Below are positions 11,244 to 25,235 of a stretch of DNA of 64,000 nucleotides, one piece after another. Both the position numbers and the translations under genes were made by a program. This DNA comes from Takakia lepidozioides (Eukaryota > Streptophyta > Takakiopsida > Takakiales > Takakiaceae): NCBI GenBank assembly GCA_030704615.1, contig CM060734.1:40440042-40504041 (forward strand), in the 5' to 3' direction. Within the stretch, counting starts at the first letter, position 1; every line of letters begins with the position of its first letter. Under the pieces are notes generated by a model. That model had not been told where the DNA came from. It saw only the letters and a program-made list of their open reading frames with translations, and did not search any database.

Positions 11244-11640
11244 AGGTGGATCAATAATTAAGTTGGTCTAGTAAAAAATAAAAGTCAATGGCTGTATCCA
11301 GTTATGAGTCAGAGTACATGGCATTAGCAAAGTAGTTGTGCAAACAATATGGCTGAGAAGCTTAATGATGGATTTGGGATTTACTCAGGAAAAACCTATT
11401 GAAATCTATGCAAATAATGAGAGGGCTATTGCCTTGTCCGAGAATCCCAAGTTCCATACTAGAAATAAGCTTATTGAAATACAATATCATTACATCGTGA
11501 AAAAGTATGATTGAGGGAGGTGGTACTACAATATGATTCTACTTTTGCTATGGTTGCAGACTTTCTAACAAAAAGCAATCCAAGATATAAACATTTTCTC
11601 TTTGCGAGAGGACGTGGACTGAAGTGGACCAAGAACATCG
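11244..11640 (+). pseudogene. Ty1/copia RNase H remnant
   Basis: A translation across several stops reads KSMAVSSYESEYMALAK, matching the copia RNase H motif around (T)VALSSTEAEYMAL. It is followed by a QKP...DN-like and HTR-KHI-like region in changing frames, then by FAMVADFLTKSNPRYKHF, the end of copia polyproteins (ADxLTKxLP). Internal stops and frame changes make it dead. A purine tract AAGGGGTGGA at about 11748 followed by TGTGTAGGAC may mark the 3' LTR start. Confidence 0.7.
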
Positions 11641-12061
11641 CAACACTTAGAACTATAAGATTGAAATGGTTTATGATTTATGATCTCTTGAATACTGGGA
11701 GTGAAAGAAATACTCCATCAATTAGATGAGAACAAAGTTAGAAAACAAGGGGTGGACATAATTGTGTAGGACTTCGTGTATCAGAAATTATGAAGAGTTA
11801 CTAAGTGTGTAGGGAGCGAGAGTATAGAGAAAGAAAAGACTTCATAAGAGACAATTCATGTAAATCTAATCATGTATTTCATGGACAAGTGTATCTAATT
11901 GTAGATTATTGACTAGATGGTTTTCCAACAAACCAAAGGTTAAGTCCAAAAGTTCTAGGTATTGATTATAATAAATTCATCATACGTTCATAAATTCCAT
12001 TAGAGTTCTTATGGCTCTTGATGCTGATCCTCATAATGAGTCCATCAAATGGATATAAATA
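11641..12061. other. probable copia LTR-derived sequence
   Basis: No open frame. The position after the RNase H end and the purine tract suggests LTR remnant, but no second LTR copy was found in the window to confirm it. Confidence 0.3.
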
Positions 12062-12486
12062 TTGTGTCTTTAAATGTTGAACTAGATGAAGATATCTACA
12101 TGAGAGTTTTGTTCAATTACGAAAAGCTAACCTTGTGTGCAAATGACAAAAGAGCTTGTGTGGATCAAAGCAAAGTCCAGCTTAGTAGGCAAGAAATGAT
12201 ACATATCTTTCAAAGACTAAATATTTGAGAGAAGTGTAGATGATACAACTATATATGTAAAATGTATTGGATAATTACTTGTAGCCATAGCTTTGTATGT
12301 AGACTACTCAATCATAGTCACAAACAATAGTCAAGGATTATTATTGCAGACCGAAGCATTGCTATATGCAAAGGTCTGACATGAAAGATATGGGTGAAAT
12401 AAAACATTGCCCCAAAAATACAAATAAAAAGAAGCCGACAACTGAGAATTGTGAGTTGAATCTAAGTATATATACAAGTACACTGA
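12062..12486 (+). pseudogene. Ty1/copia reverse-transcriptase remnant
   Basis: Reads LDEDIYMRV (the LEEEIYMxQP motif), a degraded YVDD region (ALYVDYSIIVT near 12290) and MKDMGEIKHC (the FxMKDLGEAxxxLG motif), with stops between. This piece lies after the RNase H remnant, the reverse of element order, so it belongs to a second copy or to a rearranged one. Confidence 0.65.
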
Positions 12487-13172
12487 ATACATTTGGCATG
12501 GACTCACGCGTATAAACCAATAAATATCCCACTTGAATTGAGATTAATCCTAATTCGGTTCCTCCAGGATTTCAATCTCACCTGGGGCAAGGGCGGCCTA
12601 CTCGGCTCCCGTGTTTCCAACTCTTATGTTCTTTGGGAAGACTTCTTCTCCACGCAATGGCAAGACACTTGGTGAAGGGGTTTGCAACTGGAGGCACAGG
12701 CACACTAGGGACCCCATGTTCAAGGCTCACCTCAAGTTTTAGTTCTTGCTTCCTAATTCGTTGACTCCGGTTTTCTAGTTCAAGCTTCTTAGTTATCTAC
12801 TTCCTAGGTTCGGCATTGCTCAAGGACTCCATCTTGGCCGCTGCTCTCCTAGTAATGTCCCTCACACCTTATTCAGTGTTGCTGGACCATAGGTGAGGTC
12901 TGCATTGCACATCCAATCCTTCCCGACTTTGCCGTACTCTCCCACTCCTCATCATCCCTCGAATTTACACCATAGTCACTTGCATTTCACTCTGCATCTC
13001 GCTCACTTTCTATTTCGTTCTTGGTGCTAGTATGCTATGGTTATTGGGATGTTCCCCCACTGTAAGCCTTGCATGGCCCCCTCGTGGTTATTTTTTCCAC
13101 CTGTTGTGACTCATTTTTCACTTAATTTGATTAAAAGGGCCACCATCCCCTTAATTAAAAAAAAAAAAAAAA
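12487..13172 (+). mobile_element. poly(A)-tailed LINE-like insertion
   Basis: About 690 bp interrupting the copia RT region. Copia sequence resumes in register directly after it. It ends TTAATTAAA with a run of 16 A (13157-13172), as in plant L1 3' ends. The 5' part holds a short frame (HLTWGKGGLLGSRVSN-like) that I cannot assign. No clear target duplication was found, so a non-LINE retroposed sequence remains possible. Confidence 0.5.
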
Positions 13173-13499
13173 CTAACTAAAGATCAATCTACAAGCACAA
13201 AAGAATACATGCGAAAGATGGCAAATATACCCTATTAGTCGGGTATTGGGATCTTGATGTATACTTATGTAGTGGGAGTCATGTGACAAATGGCCAATCC
13301 TGGAATTGCTCACTCGTTTGGAGTAAGAAGTATCTTGCGATATCTTAAAGCTAAATTAGATCATGGACAACTCTACAAAAAGAGCTTAAGCTTAAGCTCT
13401 GAAACACTACCACAAGTTATATGTCACGGTTATTCAGACGGAGATGGGGCTGGTAATATTGATGGTAGAAAATTTATGTCAGATTATGTCTTACTTTAA
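13173..13499 (+). pseudogene. Ty1/copia remnant, segment between RT and RNase H
   Basis: Reads LTKDQSTSTKEYMRKM, then NPGIAHSFGVRSILRYLK (the NPGxxHWxAVKxILRYLKGT motif) and YSDGDGAGNIDGRKF (the YxDADWAGDxDxRRST motif). Order and spacing fit the copia segment that follows the RT at 12062-12486. Stops and a frame change show decay. Confidence 0.7.
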
Positions 13500-15459
13500 T
13501 TTCAAGAGCTAAGTTGGACCAACATCAAATAAGGTTGCTTATGAGGCACTGGACATACATTAAAGAAATACCATGGCATATTATAAACCAAACTTTCTAA
13601 TCAAGTTAGAATACATTCTCATCACAATCTTTGATAATCCATACATCATTTTTCCTAATTTATACAAACAACACATCCATCCAAGCCAAGCAAATCCAAA
13701 TTACTCGATTGTGTCCATTGTCCGACATTGTGCCAAAGGCACAGCCGGTGCTGTTGGTGCACTACCCAGTAGCGGAAAAAGCAAGGGCTGATCCCAATTG
13801 ATAGGAAACTTTTTCTTATTAATATAAGTATGACTTAACAGGATCATGAATCTTTATTAATTCTTTAGTAAACCTGGGTAAAGCTATATGTAACTTATTG
13901 TTTGATTGGCCTTCAACTACTAGAGCAAGTTCTGAAAAAATCGTGAGTGAAAAAGAATGGTTGACTCCACCCTTGTCTGCTCTTGAAAAAGGGCATGTAT
14001 CGGACAACCCTTGTAGAGAGAGGGTCAAGGGGGATACAATTTCACACAATTGACCTGTAACTGAATGGGCTGTAAGATTGCTCCATCTGTATAGGCTACT
14101 CAGGCATGTAGGCATGAATACATGCATTAATCCACACATATGAAAGACTTATCATGAAATAAAAGAAAAGTGGCACTTCATCAAGTAGCCCTACTTGAAA
14201 AATACTGTGCATGACTAAAGTAATCTGGAAATGTGCACTATTGAATGACAACTACAAGAGTTGAAAACCACAATCTTCTCATAATGTAGGTTGACCACAA
14301 CCATCTCTAGAGAGGGGTAACAAGCATTAAAGATTGTATGGTTTGGACTCACAATATTATTTTCTTTGTGGTTAGGCTATGATATGAAATAATAAAAACA
14401 TTACCAAAAGTATTAGGATATTAGGGTACACCATAAATCAAGACAAGAAAGAATTGAAGGTCTCAAGAAAGGAAAAAGATAGTTCAAAATTTCCACAAAA
14501 ATTAACCCTTAAACACTGGGCCCAAAACGGGCTTCAGGGCCCATTGCGTTTTCAGATCTGCTTCAAATTTTATGAAATTAATGCCATAAGAGTAGCCCCT
14601 GTCGAGCATTGCCAGGATGATGGCCCTCATTTTGAGTTAAGGCAAAGTTGTGTCATCATGCAAGCAAGGGGGTCAAATTTTGATGAAGGTAATTTTAGGG
14701 TTTTTCATGCTAAGATTTCTTCACACCTGTGTGTGAGAGAGTTATAGTTAGGGGATTTGACCAGGTTTGACCAAGCGGCAACATTACATGTGTTGGCCAC
14801 ATTGAATGGTTTTTGGCTTGTTGAATGAGGGATCCCAAGGGGAGCGGCCTGAACTGGAGTTGATCCCGTCACTCAAATCTTTAAAATACTGCTAAAAAAT
14901 GTAATGTTTCTCCAATGGGCCCCAATAATGGGTCCCACATTCAACCGTGGTGATTTCTGGATCTGGGGCTGATTGCCCTGGAAATTGGCAGGTGGGTGCA
15001 GGAGGAAGTTCCGCACATATCTAGAAAATTGACTTCTTTAAGAAATTGATCGATACACCATTTTTTTTTTACTGCAGGGGTCCTATTTTTCTAAAAAGTC
15101 AAACTATGGCAGTGGACGTTTTAAGGGTCAACATATCAGATTGAACTAAGAGAAAACCTATCATGGAGGGCCATATGAACAAAGTGAAAAGAAGTCGAGG
15201 AAATGAACTTCATCTTGCGAAATCCGAAATCATATGACATAATGATCCCACAAGTATTCAGTTTGTCTATAAAACTCCATGATACGCCTTCACAACAGTG
15301 TCCTTGGTGGGACATTTCTGCTTTTCTTATGGACAAACCTAAATTGAAGTGCATACTTGGGTTACCAGCACTGGCCGAAGACAAGTAAACTGGAAATAAT
15401 TTAATATACATGCAATTAGGCCTATCCCATCATTAACCCCGGTTACTTATGAATATATG
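13500..15459. other. intergenic, downstream of ODR4
   Basis: Several frames of 90-110 codons occur (for example 13819-14139 minus and 14454-14747 plus), without recognisable domains or codon regularity. The stretch adjoining 15460 on the minus strand should contain the ODR4 3' UTR. Confidence 0.4.
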
Positions 15460-18400
15460 TCAGATAAAAATCAAAGCTAACAACAATGCAACTAGCAGAG
15501 AAAAAGCAATCCCCAAGAAAGCAATGTTGTAAACTGGATGTGGTTCCTTACCCGAAAGCTTGGGCTTTGTGACACTACCTTTCTGTCTATCATTGAGCGT
15601 TCCAGGATGCTGGCTGACTCTCTCATCATAACTAGACTTGTTGCCCTTGCTCCCTACAACCTCACAAAAAGAGGTCCTTGATGGAAGTGCTGAAGCTTCG
15701 GGCTCCACTATGCTTGAAGGCTCCAGAGGATGCTGAATAGCAAACAGCTCTGTGCATCGATCTTGCACCACCTGCAGGTTCACACATAGGCATTGTATAA
15801 GATATCCCATTCATTCTTTTGCAATGAGCACAAAATTAGATAGATCTGTGTTTGGTGTCCATATGCAAAGATGACAAAGCAAGGACTTAATTTAGACAAA
15901 GTGCACTTGAAGTTGAGGCACTCAGGCAAATACCTTTGTCAATTGCAACAAGGTCATGATCAGTGTAAATCACTTCCATCCAAAAGAAATAAAAACTCCA
16001 TTTATAGACACATGCATAAAAGAATGCAAACTGCACAGAAAGACGGCCTTTATCCAGACAAGTAGTGATGTCCCCAAATTGTGCCCCTGAGGCAATCACA
16101 AGCAGTCAACAGTCAATCACTAACACGATGGGTTACTTATCTGAAGTTGACCACCACTAGGGTGGTAAGAGCTGAACTGAAGTACTTCTTAAGATTGATA
16201 GTTGACCTGTCTGATCCTTAGAGAAAGAGGTGGAGGGACTCCTCTGACCATTTCCCTGTTCCATGACATAATCTCAAGAGGGTAGTTCCCGAACGAACTG
16301 TTTCAGACTTACCCACAATGGTATTTGAACCTCGTCCAGATTCAACTGTGTTGATTCACCATTAGCAGGGACAACATAGATAGTACTACTGACTTAGTCG
16401 TTGAATCAGATGGTATGAATCAGACAGTGGGAGAGAAGAGAGTTGCTTTCACCTCCAGTGTTTCGTCAGGGAGCATATAGTCGCAAAACAAGGCTCCATC
16501 ATGCCAAGGCACTAGTACTCTGCGAGGCAATGCAAAGCTACATTCCATGCTGTCTATACCACTGCATGCACTGACCACAATGCCTCATTATCATATAAAC
16601 ACTGAATTGGGTTTGCAGCTATGGACGATAAGAGTCATTCAATGCATAAAGCCTGAATTAGACACTACAATTATTATCTCCCAAACTGATAAAAGGAGGA
16701 TACTGATATAAATCCCCTGTCTGCTTTCAATGGTATTAAGGTTAGAACCCAAGTTAAACAGTGAATAGCCCAACCTTAGGAGCTATCAGCAGCTGCTATG
16801 AGTCTGCATCTGAACTCAAACACTTGCATCAATCAATAGTTTTGAACCTTGTCCACCTACCATGATCTAAGGAGTGGATGTAACGATTCTGACTGCAGAG
16901 TAGTGCCAAAGGGACTGCTCTCCCCCTCCAACGCAGACTCAGCTTGTTCAACTTCATCAAAGAGAACTTCCAGCCTACATTTCAAGCTGGCAATTACATC
17001 ATCCTGCAAAGTTCAATCCCAGTGTTATTCTTTCAACCTTAAATCACAAAACCCACCTCCTAGAGTTTGTCAACAATGCCAAAAGAAAAGTTGTAAAAAG
17101 TCCATCATCTGTGTTCAATCATTTCTTGCAACCTCCTTGTCAGGGGTGCAATCACCTAATGCACTAATTATGATGGCCAATTAGTCTACCTGTTAGGAAT
17201 TAGTACTTCACACTACAATAAAACAGAAGAAACCTTCAGATCTGAGATTGCAAGTTGCAACGGCTCCCTTATAGAGGCAAATGCACGTGCATGCACGACT
17301 CCACTCACTACCAACATCCCTGCAACATTTGCACTGTTCTCCACGTCTGCAAGCCAAAGATGCCAGTCACCAACCCAGCAGAATCTGATTACTGGAGAAT
17401 TCCGATCTTGGAAACACCAGGAAACACTTAAAAAACCTGATCCACGACCATGCAGGTCTTTATGCAAGTCACACTACACTCTGAGAAAAGTCAAAAGACT
17501 CCCAAAGTAGGTCTTCCATTAGAAACTGTTTTAACAGCAGTATAAGCTGTCAAAGGCTCGTCTTGCAGTAGACAGAATAATACAAGCTGCCCGTCACAGG
17601 ACTTGAAGGCATTGTAAGTCCAAGTTTCCTCTTTGACTTGCCCTTTCACTGGAATTATAAACCCAAGGATCCAGAGTAGAGGCCTTCCATTACACATGCT
17701 TCCAAGCTTACCATGCATAGGGTCTGTGCCTGGCTGCTTCCCCTGAGGTCAAGTTGGTAAGCAAGATCACCAAACCAATTGGAAGGTGCCCTGCTGGCTT
17801 CGACATGGTTCTGTCAGAATGTATCTATCCATTTCAAGAGGACCGTGTGCAATTTACAAGACTGTTCCTTATAGAGAAATTACACCCCCCCCCCCGGCAA
17901 CTTTTAAGGCTACATCAGTAATTTTCCGTCAATATTTGGGAGATCAAAGCATGAAGGTACCTTGTACTGCTCCAGTGCCATTGACAGGTAAAAGTAGTTC
18001 AACAGCATGGGGTCCATCTGCTGTCCTCCCAGCGCCCAGTACTTTGTCTTTCACTGGCTGTCATTAAGCAACCATCAGTTGATAAAAACTCAGAAGGCAA
18101 CATAAAGCATCAACCTTATTAAAGAGTGTCAAATCCTAATTTCTTGGCTGTGACAGCTCCATTCCCCTCCCCTACGATCTCTCCTCTTCCCTGCTCCCAC
18201 CAGTTCCTGGCCTATCCAGACTAAATGTGCAATCCCTTGCCACAAGGCTAGGGCAAGCCAACCTTCTGGATGACTTTGGATTGTCCTTCTCCATCTGTCC
18301 TTCTCACCGACGTTGAAAATCTAGAGCCTGAGCCTAAAGCCCTGGCCCTGTTGGGGTCTAATTGCTGGGCAACTTGCACACAGCAGGTGGATGCTTGTGT

Positions 18401-21400
18401 GAAGGGATATCTGGAAAGCCTGAAATTATTGTCTGTACCAAGGTAAGTCCCCCTACCGGAGTGAGCACCTCACAAAGGTTTTGTCCCGCCTGAACTGGGT
18501 GCACAAGGTTACAGGAGACAACACAAACTGTCCTTGTCTACTCTTGCCACATGTATTGCAGTCTAGGTCAAGCTACAGAATATTCCACTCAGCCTTCCAA
18601 TTTTTCTGACACCTCCGAAATCAAATGTCTCCTTACAATTGTTTGCGGTTCACCTATTGTGGTAGAGGTACCATCTCAAAAAGATCTGTTTATGGAGAAA
18701 GGGCCAACTGGGGGTTGAAGGTGTTTATCAGACAACACAAACTGTAGTGAAATTCTTCTAGCACATTTCTGCAAGGAGACAATATTACCAGTGAGCCATC
18801 GACCAGGGCAATAGCAGACTTCAGGCGTCCAGCCTCAAGTGCAATTGCAGAGAAGAGATTCTCCCTCAGTGTCTTGGTGACCCCTTCCTTCTCTTTGACC
18901 ACCACTGGTACCCTATGACACTCCATAGACATTGAGTACAATAGAAGCTACAGAGTTAGCATAAAATTCCATACGTCCCACTCCCACCATGTGCTTGCAA
19001 GTTCTGTCTCAATTATTCAATCGCTTCTACAGCCTTAGCACTCGCAGCGTCCCTGCTACAGTTACTAAGTATAGAGTTATAGCTTCGAGGTTCCGACAAG
19101 TAAAATCTAATTAATCGATCCTTCCACACTTCCCTTTCCCTACAAAGCCCCACAAATGGGAAATGCAGAAAAGAGCCGCTCTGTACACTGTCAACAATGA
19201 TAGTATGAACAATACACAAGATGGTAGTCCAATGTAATCAATCCACGAATAGCCCACATGCATACCTGATGTCTAGTTTATGTGAATGCACAAACGTATG
19301 CAAATTCGACAGTAGCTTTCCGAGCTTCCACTCGCAAGGCCGCAACGAGGTTGCAGAAAAGCTAGAATCCAGAGCACAGCTTCGGCACGACAATCTGCAA
19401 TCTCGCACTCAAACCAGTGAGACATTCTATTTCAAAGGTGGTACAGCAAATCTCTCTTTGCCCCATGCCTGGTGAAGAAAGTGTATAGATTTGCAAAAGA
19501 ACTTTCAGACGAGTCATGTCCCTGCATATGTCCAGTCTCTGGCATTTAGAGCTCCTCCATGTATGACAAGGATCATGTCTTGATCTACTACTAGCTGCAA
19601 CGGCATCTACAAGCTATCATTAAGCTAGTCAGATTAGTAGTAGTGTGACTTCAGGTAAATTCTCAGTACTGCCTGCTCAGGAAAAAGGGCAAGTGTGCTA
19701 CGGGGAGGCCAAGCACCTTGACCCTGGCTCCAAAACTAGTTCCTTGTAGTAGATTGATCATTTCCAATGATTTTTCACTTTCAATATACACCCAAAAGTT
19801 AGATAAAAATTAAACAGGTCAACTGACACAACACTGCTTTTGACATGGATTCTCATCATGCCTGGGTTTAGGTGCAAGGTCCCCGATAATGTGGGGCTAA
19901 CCCAAGTTAACCTTTCCTTCACAGGCGTTGAAGTTGACAGCCCCATAGAGCAGAAGTGAAGAGAACATCAACAGACCTCCTTGGGCTGGATGATATGTGC
20001 AACAAGAGGTGCTCAGAAGCCTCATCTCCATCCCCATGCACTGGTGCTGCTGTTCCCACTGCCCTCACTGCCTGTCCCAACATAGCAAACCCAGAACCAC
20101 AAACGTTCCTTCTTAATAGACAAGCCTTCATGCAACCCCACAGCTGCAGAAATCACTAAGGACCTACCTTACTGCAAACACAAACCCAGTTTATATTCAT
20201 AGCCAGGAATCCAGTCCAAGGAGCTGAAAAAGCTGCTCCGATATCCTTGGAATCCGCATAAGCTATCCTGCAATTCCTGTCACTTCAATGAGACAACTAC
20301 ATAGATTTTGTTCCAAATAGGAGGGATGACTGTAGTGCGTAGCACATCTACCTGCCATAATGTTGCTGTGGAGAGTTTGAAGGTATTCTCTGCTGCAAAT
20401 ACGAACACACCCACCACATCCATACCTCCCAAGAGCATCCTTGACACCTGAAAATTCTCCAAACCAAAAGCCTCCTTTAACATACAGAATTTTCCATCTG
20501 TTACAATGAACGAAACAGTCTGCACAAGATTAGTTCACCTCAATCTCTTTGAGGTAATAAGGAGCAGCAGAAATGCCTCAAGCCAATGTCCATGTACTAG
20601 CTGCCGCAGTGCTGACGTAAATCCACGTCAGGAGAAAATGTTATATTTAAAGAAGATGCTTTATTATCCTGCTTACAAACTCTGATAAAAGGACCTCTTC
20701 TTTGTGTGATGCTCCCACTGATATCTCGCCACATTGAAACCCACTCACATCTGATTTCCAGACTTCAACAAGGCCTCGTCTTTTCATGATAGTCAGGTCA
20801 GGTCCACATTACACAAACCTGATCATGATGGAAGCACATCCACCAGGCAGCAGGACCTATCAACACAATATACTATGATTTGACCTTGATGAAGTGTTAA
20901 GCTGAGCAGTGCATAGTCATTACCTGGCGGGCATGCTCTGCCACCCAATCGATGTCAACAATTAAAGCAAAAAACTCAGCTGAGGGTTTTCCCTTTCCCC
21001 CTTTCCGTCCAACACTGTCCTTCTGGCCCTTCTGCTCAGTTCCTACTGATGTGATTTTGGCAACTTCCTCCCCATCTTTAGCTGGTGTTGGAATCAGAGC
21101 AAAAACCAAATCCCTGCTGGATGCTACTGCCAATTTTCCTACAAGGAGCCCAACCTGCAAAAACACTCCAACAAATTGGAGGCACTCAGTCAAACAGGAC
21201 AACACAACCCTCTGGACCTCTGTTGATAGGTGCATTGTCATCCGAGCTTGATAGATAAGAGGAACTGTCAACAAATAACCCATCTGGACGTATGTGGCAT
21301 AAAGCAGCTACACTCACGTCACATGATCCATGTGGGAAATTGGCAATGGTGTGTGTTTGTGATGCAGATGCCGAGGGTGCCCTTATCCTGCAGTGATCCG

Positions 21401-21875
21401 ACCTGCAACCGGCTTTCCTGAAGACTAAACCCACAGATTCAAGCGCGCCAGAGCTGCCAGCACGTCCCCCTTTTCAAGCTGGAAACTTCGGGTAAGAAAT
21501 GTAGCATGGACTCTCTAGCTTTGGCTTCTTTGCTGTTACGTGGAGGCCACGTCCTACTCAGAACAATGCCAGCTCTCCTGCTCAAATGCCATTTCTCACA
21601 CAACTCACATGCCATTCGTCACAAAACAGCAGGCTTGCAAGGTTCCAGAGGACAGGGCAACTTCCTTCCAATTCCATCTGTGTGTGCAGTCAAAAGGCAA
21701 TGATGGCTGGCAACAAGGCGGGGATGGTAAGCTGGCCTTTATCCCAGCGTGATTGGACTTACTTACGGCATACCTGTGCGGGGAGAGAGTGTACCTGGAC
21801 AGAGGCTCGCGAAACAAAAAGAGAGTCTACATGAGCCTCCACCTGAGCCTCATCCCCCACTACGCTCCTCACCAT
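15460..21875 (-). CDS. ODR4: ODR4 homologue, ER tail-anchored adaptor
   Basis: Eleven exons, all with consistent phase, give 505 residues: 21875-21795, 21154-20924, 20447-20352, 20071-19977, 19394-19266, 18912-18789, 18057-17961, 17346-17234, 17003-16861, 16549-16453, 15771-15460. Matches to animal ODR4 run through the whole protein: VGLLVGKLAVASSRDLVFAL, DIDWVAEHARQVSRMLLGGM, DVVGVFVFAAE, LLHISSSPRR, LPRRVLVPWHDGALFCDYML. The last 22 residues before the stop form a hydrophobic anchor (NIAFLGIAFSLLVALLLALI). In animals ODR4 sits in the ER membrane, helps receptor maturation and anchors the UFM1 protease UFSP2; the same UFMylation link is a reasonable inference here. Intron 7 carries a C12-like tract near 17887. 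The start ATG at 21875 is chosen because exon 1 begins MVRSVVGDE, as in the family N-terminus. Confidence 0.9.
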
Positions 21876-23371
21876 CTCCGCGCCTTTGTTCCACAATATT
21901 CAAACCCCACGAACTTGCCCTTCAGCTCCGATACTCTCTTGCAATGACGTCGCCATCTCGCTCGTCTTCGCTCGACAAATGCACCTTTCCAAGAAACTTG
22001 TGTAGCATCGGAGATACCCTAAATCCTGGCAGTTAATCTGTTCCCTGTAACAGCGAGTCTGTTATCTATCAAATCTTGACATGCCCTTTTAAGTATCTGA
22101 AATATTTTTTGACCGCTCGTAATCATTAACAATTCACCTGAGAGCAAAAGAGCTGGTCACCAGTCTATCCGCAGACAACGGAGAACCACTAACAACTTTG
22201 GGAGCACAGCCATTTTAGAGCTGTGCGGTCTTTCCCTTACAGAGCAGAGCTACAATAAAGATTTCAAATGCACACTCTAGATGAAGTAGATATCTTTTGC
22301 TGTCATATTGTCTCTCTGAGTGCATATTCTAGTAGGACTGCAGTTCTGTTGTTTTGCTGGAGCGATGTTCTAGGAAATACAACAAACAATTCTTTGGGAG
22401 AATTTGACCCCATCGTCCAAGCAGAACAGGAACTCCCAGAGCGAAAGCTCTGGAGGCATGGGGAAACGGATGGAGGACCTATTTACACATCTATTTTGTA
22501 GATTTTACCCTCAACAACTTTACAGGGTCTGCAGGTCTTATGCATGATTCTTTTTCTTTGGGGTGGCCTTTCTAAAATTGTGACATTGATTTGATTTCAT
22601 CTTCCACCCTTGCAGGCACCCATATTCAGGCCACATGATACTTGGACATCAATCCACACGTTTTGAATCCTGCACTGTCCAAATGAGATCCAAAGTGTAA
22701 TGGCATTGTACAAGCAAACATGCCAAATGAACATCAATTCAGGCATGCACTTTCTTACGGTAGTTGATCATTGATTCAGTCCCAAGAGGGTTGCTCTGCC
22801 TTGCAGGGTCCAGAAAGAGACAGTCAATAATTGAGCCACAGAATGAATGCCTCACACCATTCTCATCAGAATTTCATGTCAATCACCCTGAAAGCAACAC
22901 CACTCAAGCTCTCAAACCCAAGCAGGAGAGACTGAATTTTTTGGCTTATTGAAGAGAGAGAACAAATTCAGCATCCATACGATGTCAGGTCACATCTATG
23001 AGGATAGCCCCTACATCCATATGGAGCCTTATACTCATGAGCCCAATGAGGCCCCAGGAGCCTGAAAGATTAGGATGGCTGGCATTGCCACACCTTAGCT
23101 ACTTATCATTTAGGATTACATACATGCTCTAAACATGGTTATGTTTCAGTGTCCTGCTGAGAGAGCTGGTCTCGTCCCCGTGCTCGATCTTCCAGTGCTA
23201 GGATTTCCTGTCCAAAGGGTATCACAAAACATGGCTTGCAGGCAGAGTCAAATCATAAGACACTGTCCAACCTTCCTGGCACTCTCTACGTCCTTAAAGT
23301 TGAGAGCCGCCCACGGGATGAGACCTGGATGTGACCCTTAAATTGAGATCCCTAAAACTACTTTGCATAGT
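21876..23371. other. spacer between ODR4 and GMD
   Basis: Contains the ODR4 promoter and 5' UTR next to 21876 and the GMD 3' UTR next to 23371, both on the minus strand. Frames up to 95 codons here are out of register with any family I know. Confidence 0.5.

Positions 23372-25235
<1,864 letters not shown>

Noticed and set aside
17491-17718. 75-codon minus-strand frame between ODR4 exons, with FKSCDGQLVLFCLLQDEP
   Set aside because: Exons on either side join in phase without it, and the joined protein aligns to animal ODR4 without a gap, so it is intron.
18913-18941. Start of the ODR4 exon at MYSMSMECHR
   Set aside because: The phase requires the acceptor at 18913/18912; the Met codons are intronic.
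21749-22036. Plus-strand frames over ODR4 exon 1
   Set aside because: They are antisense to a well-supported exon and carry no domain.
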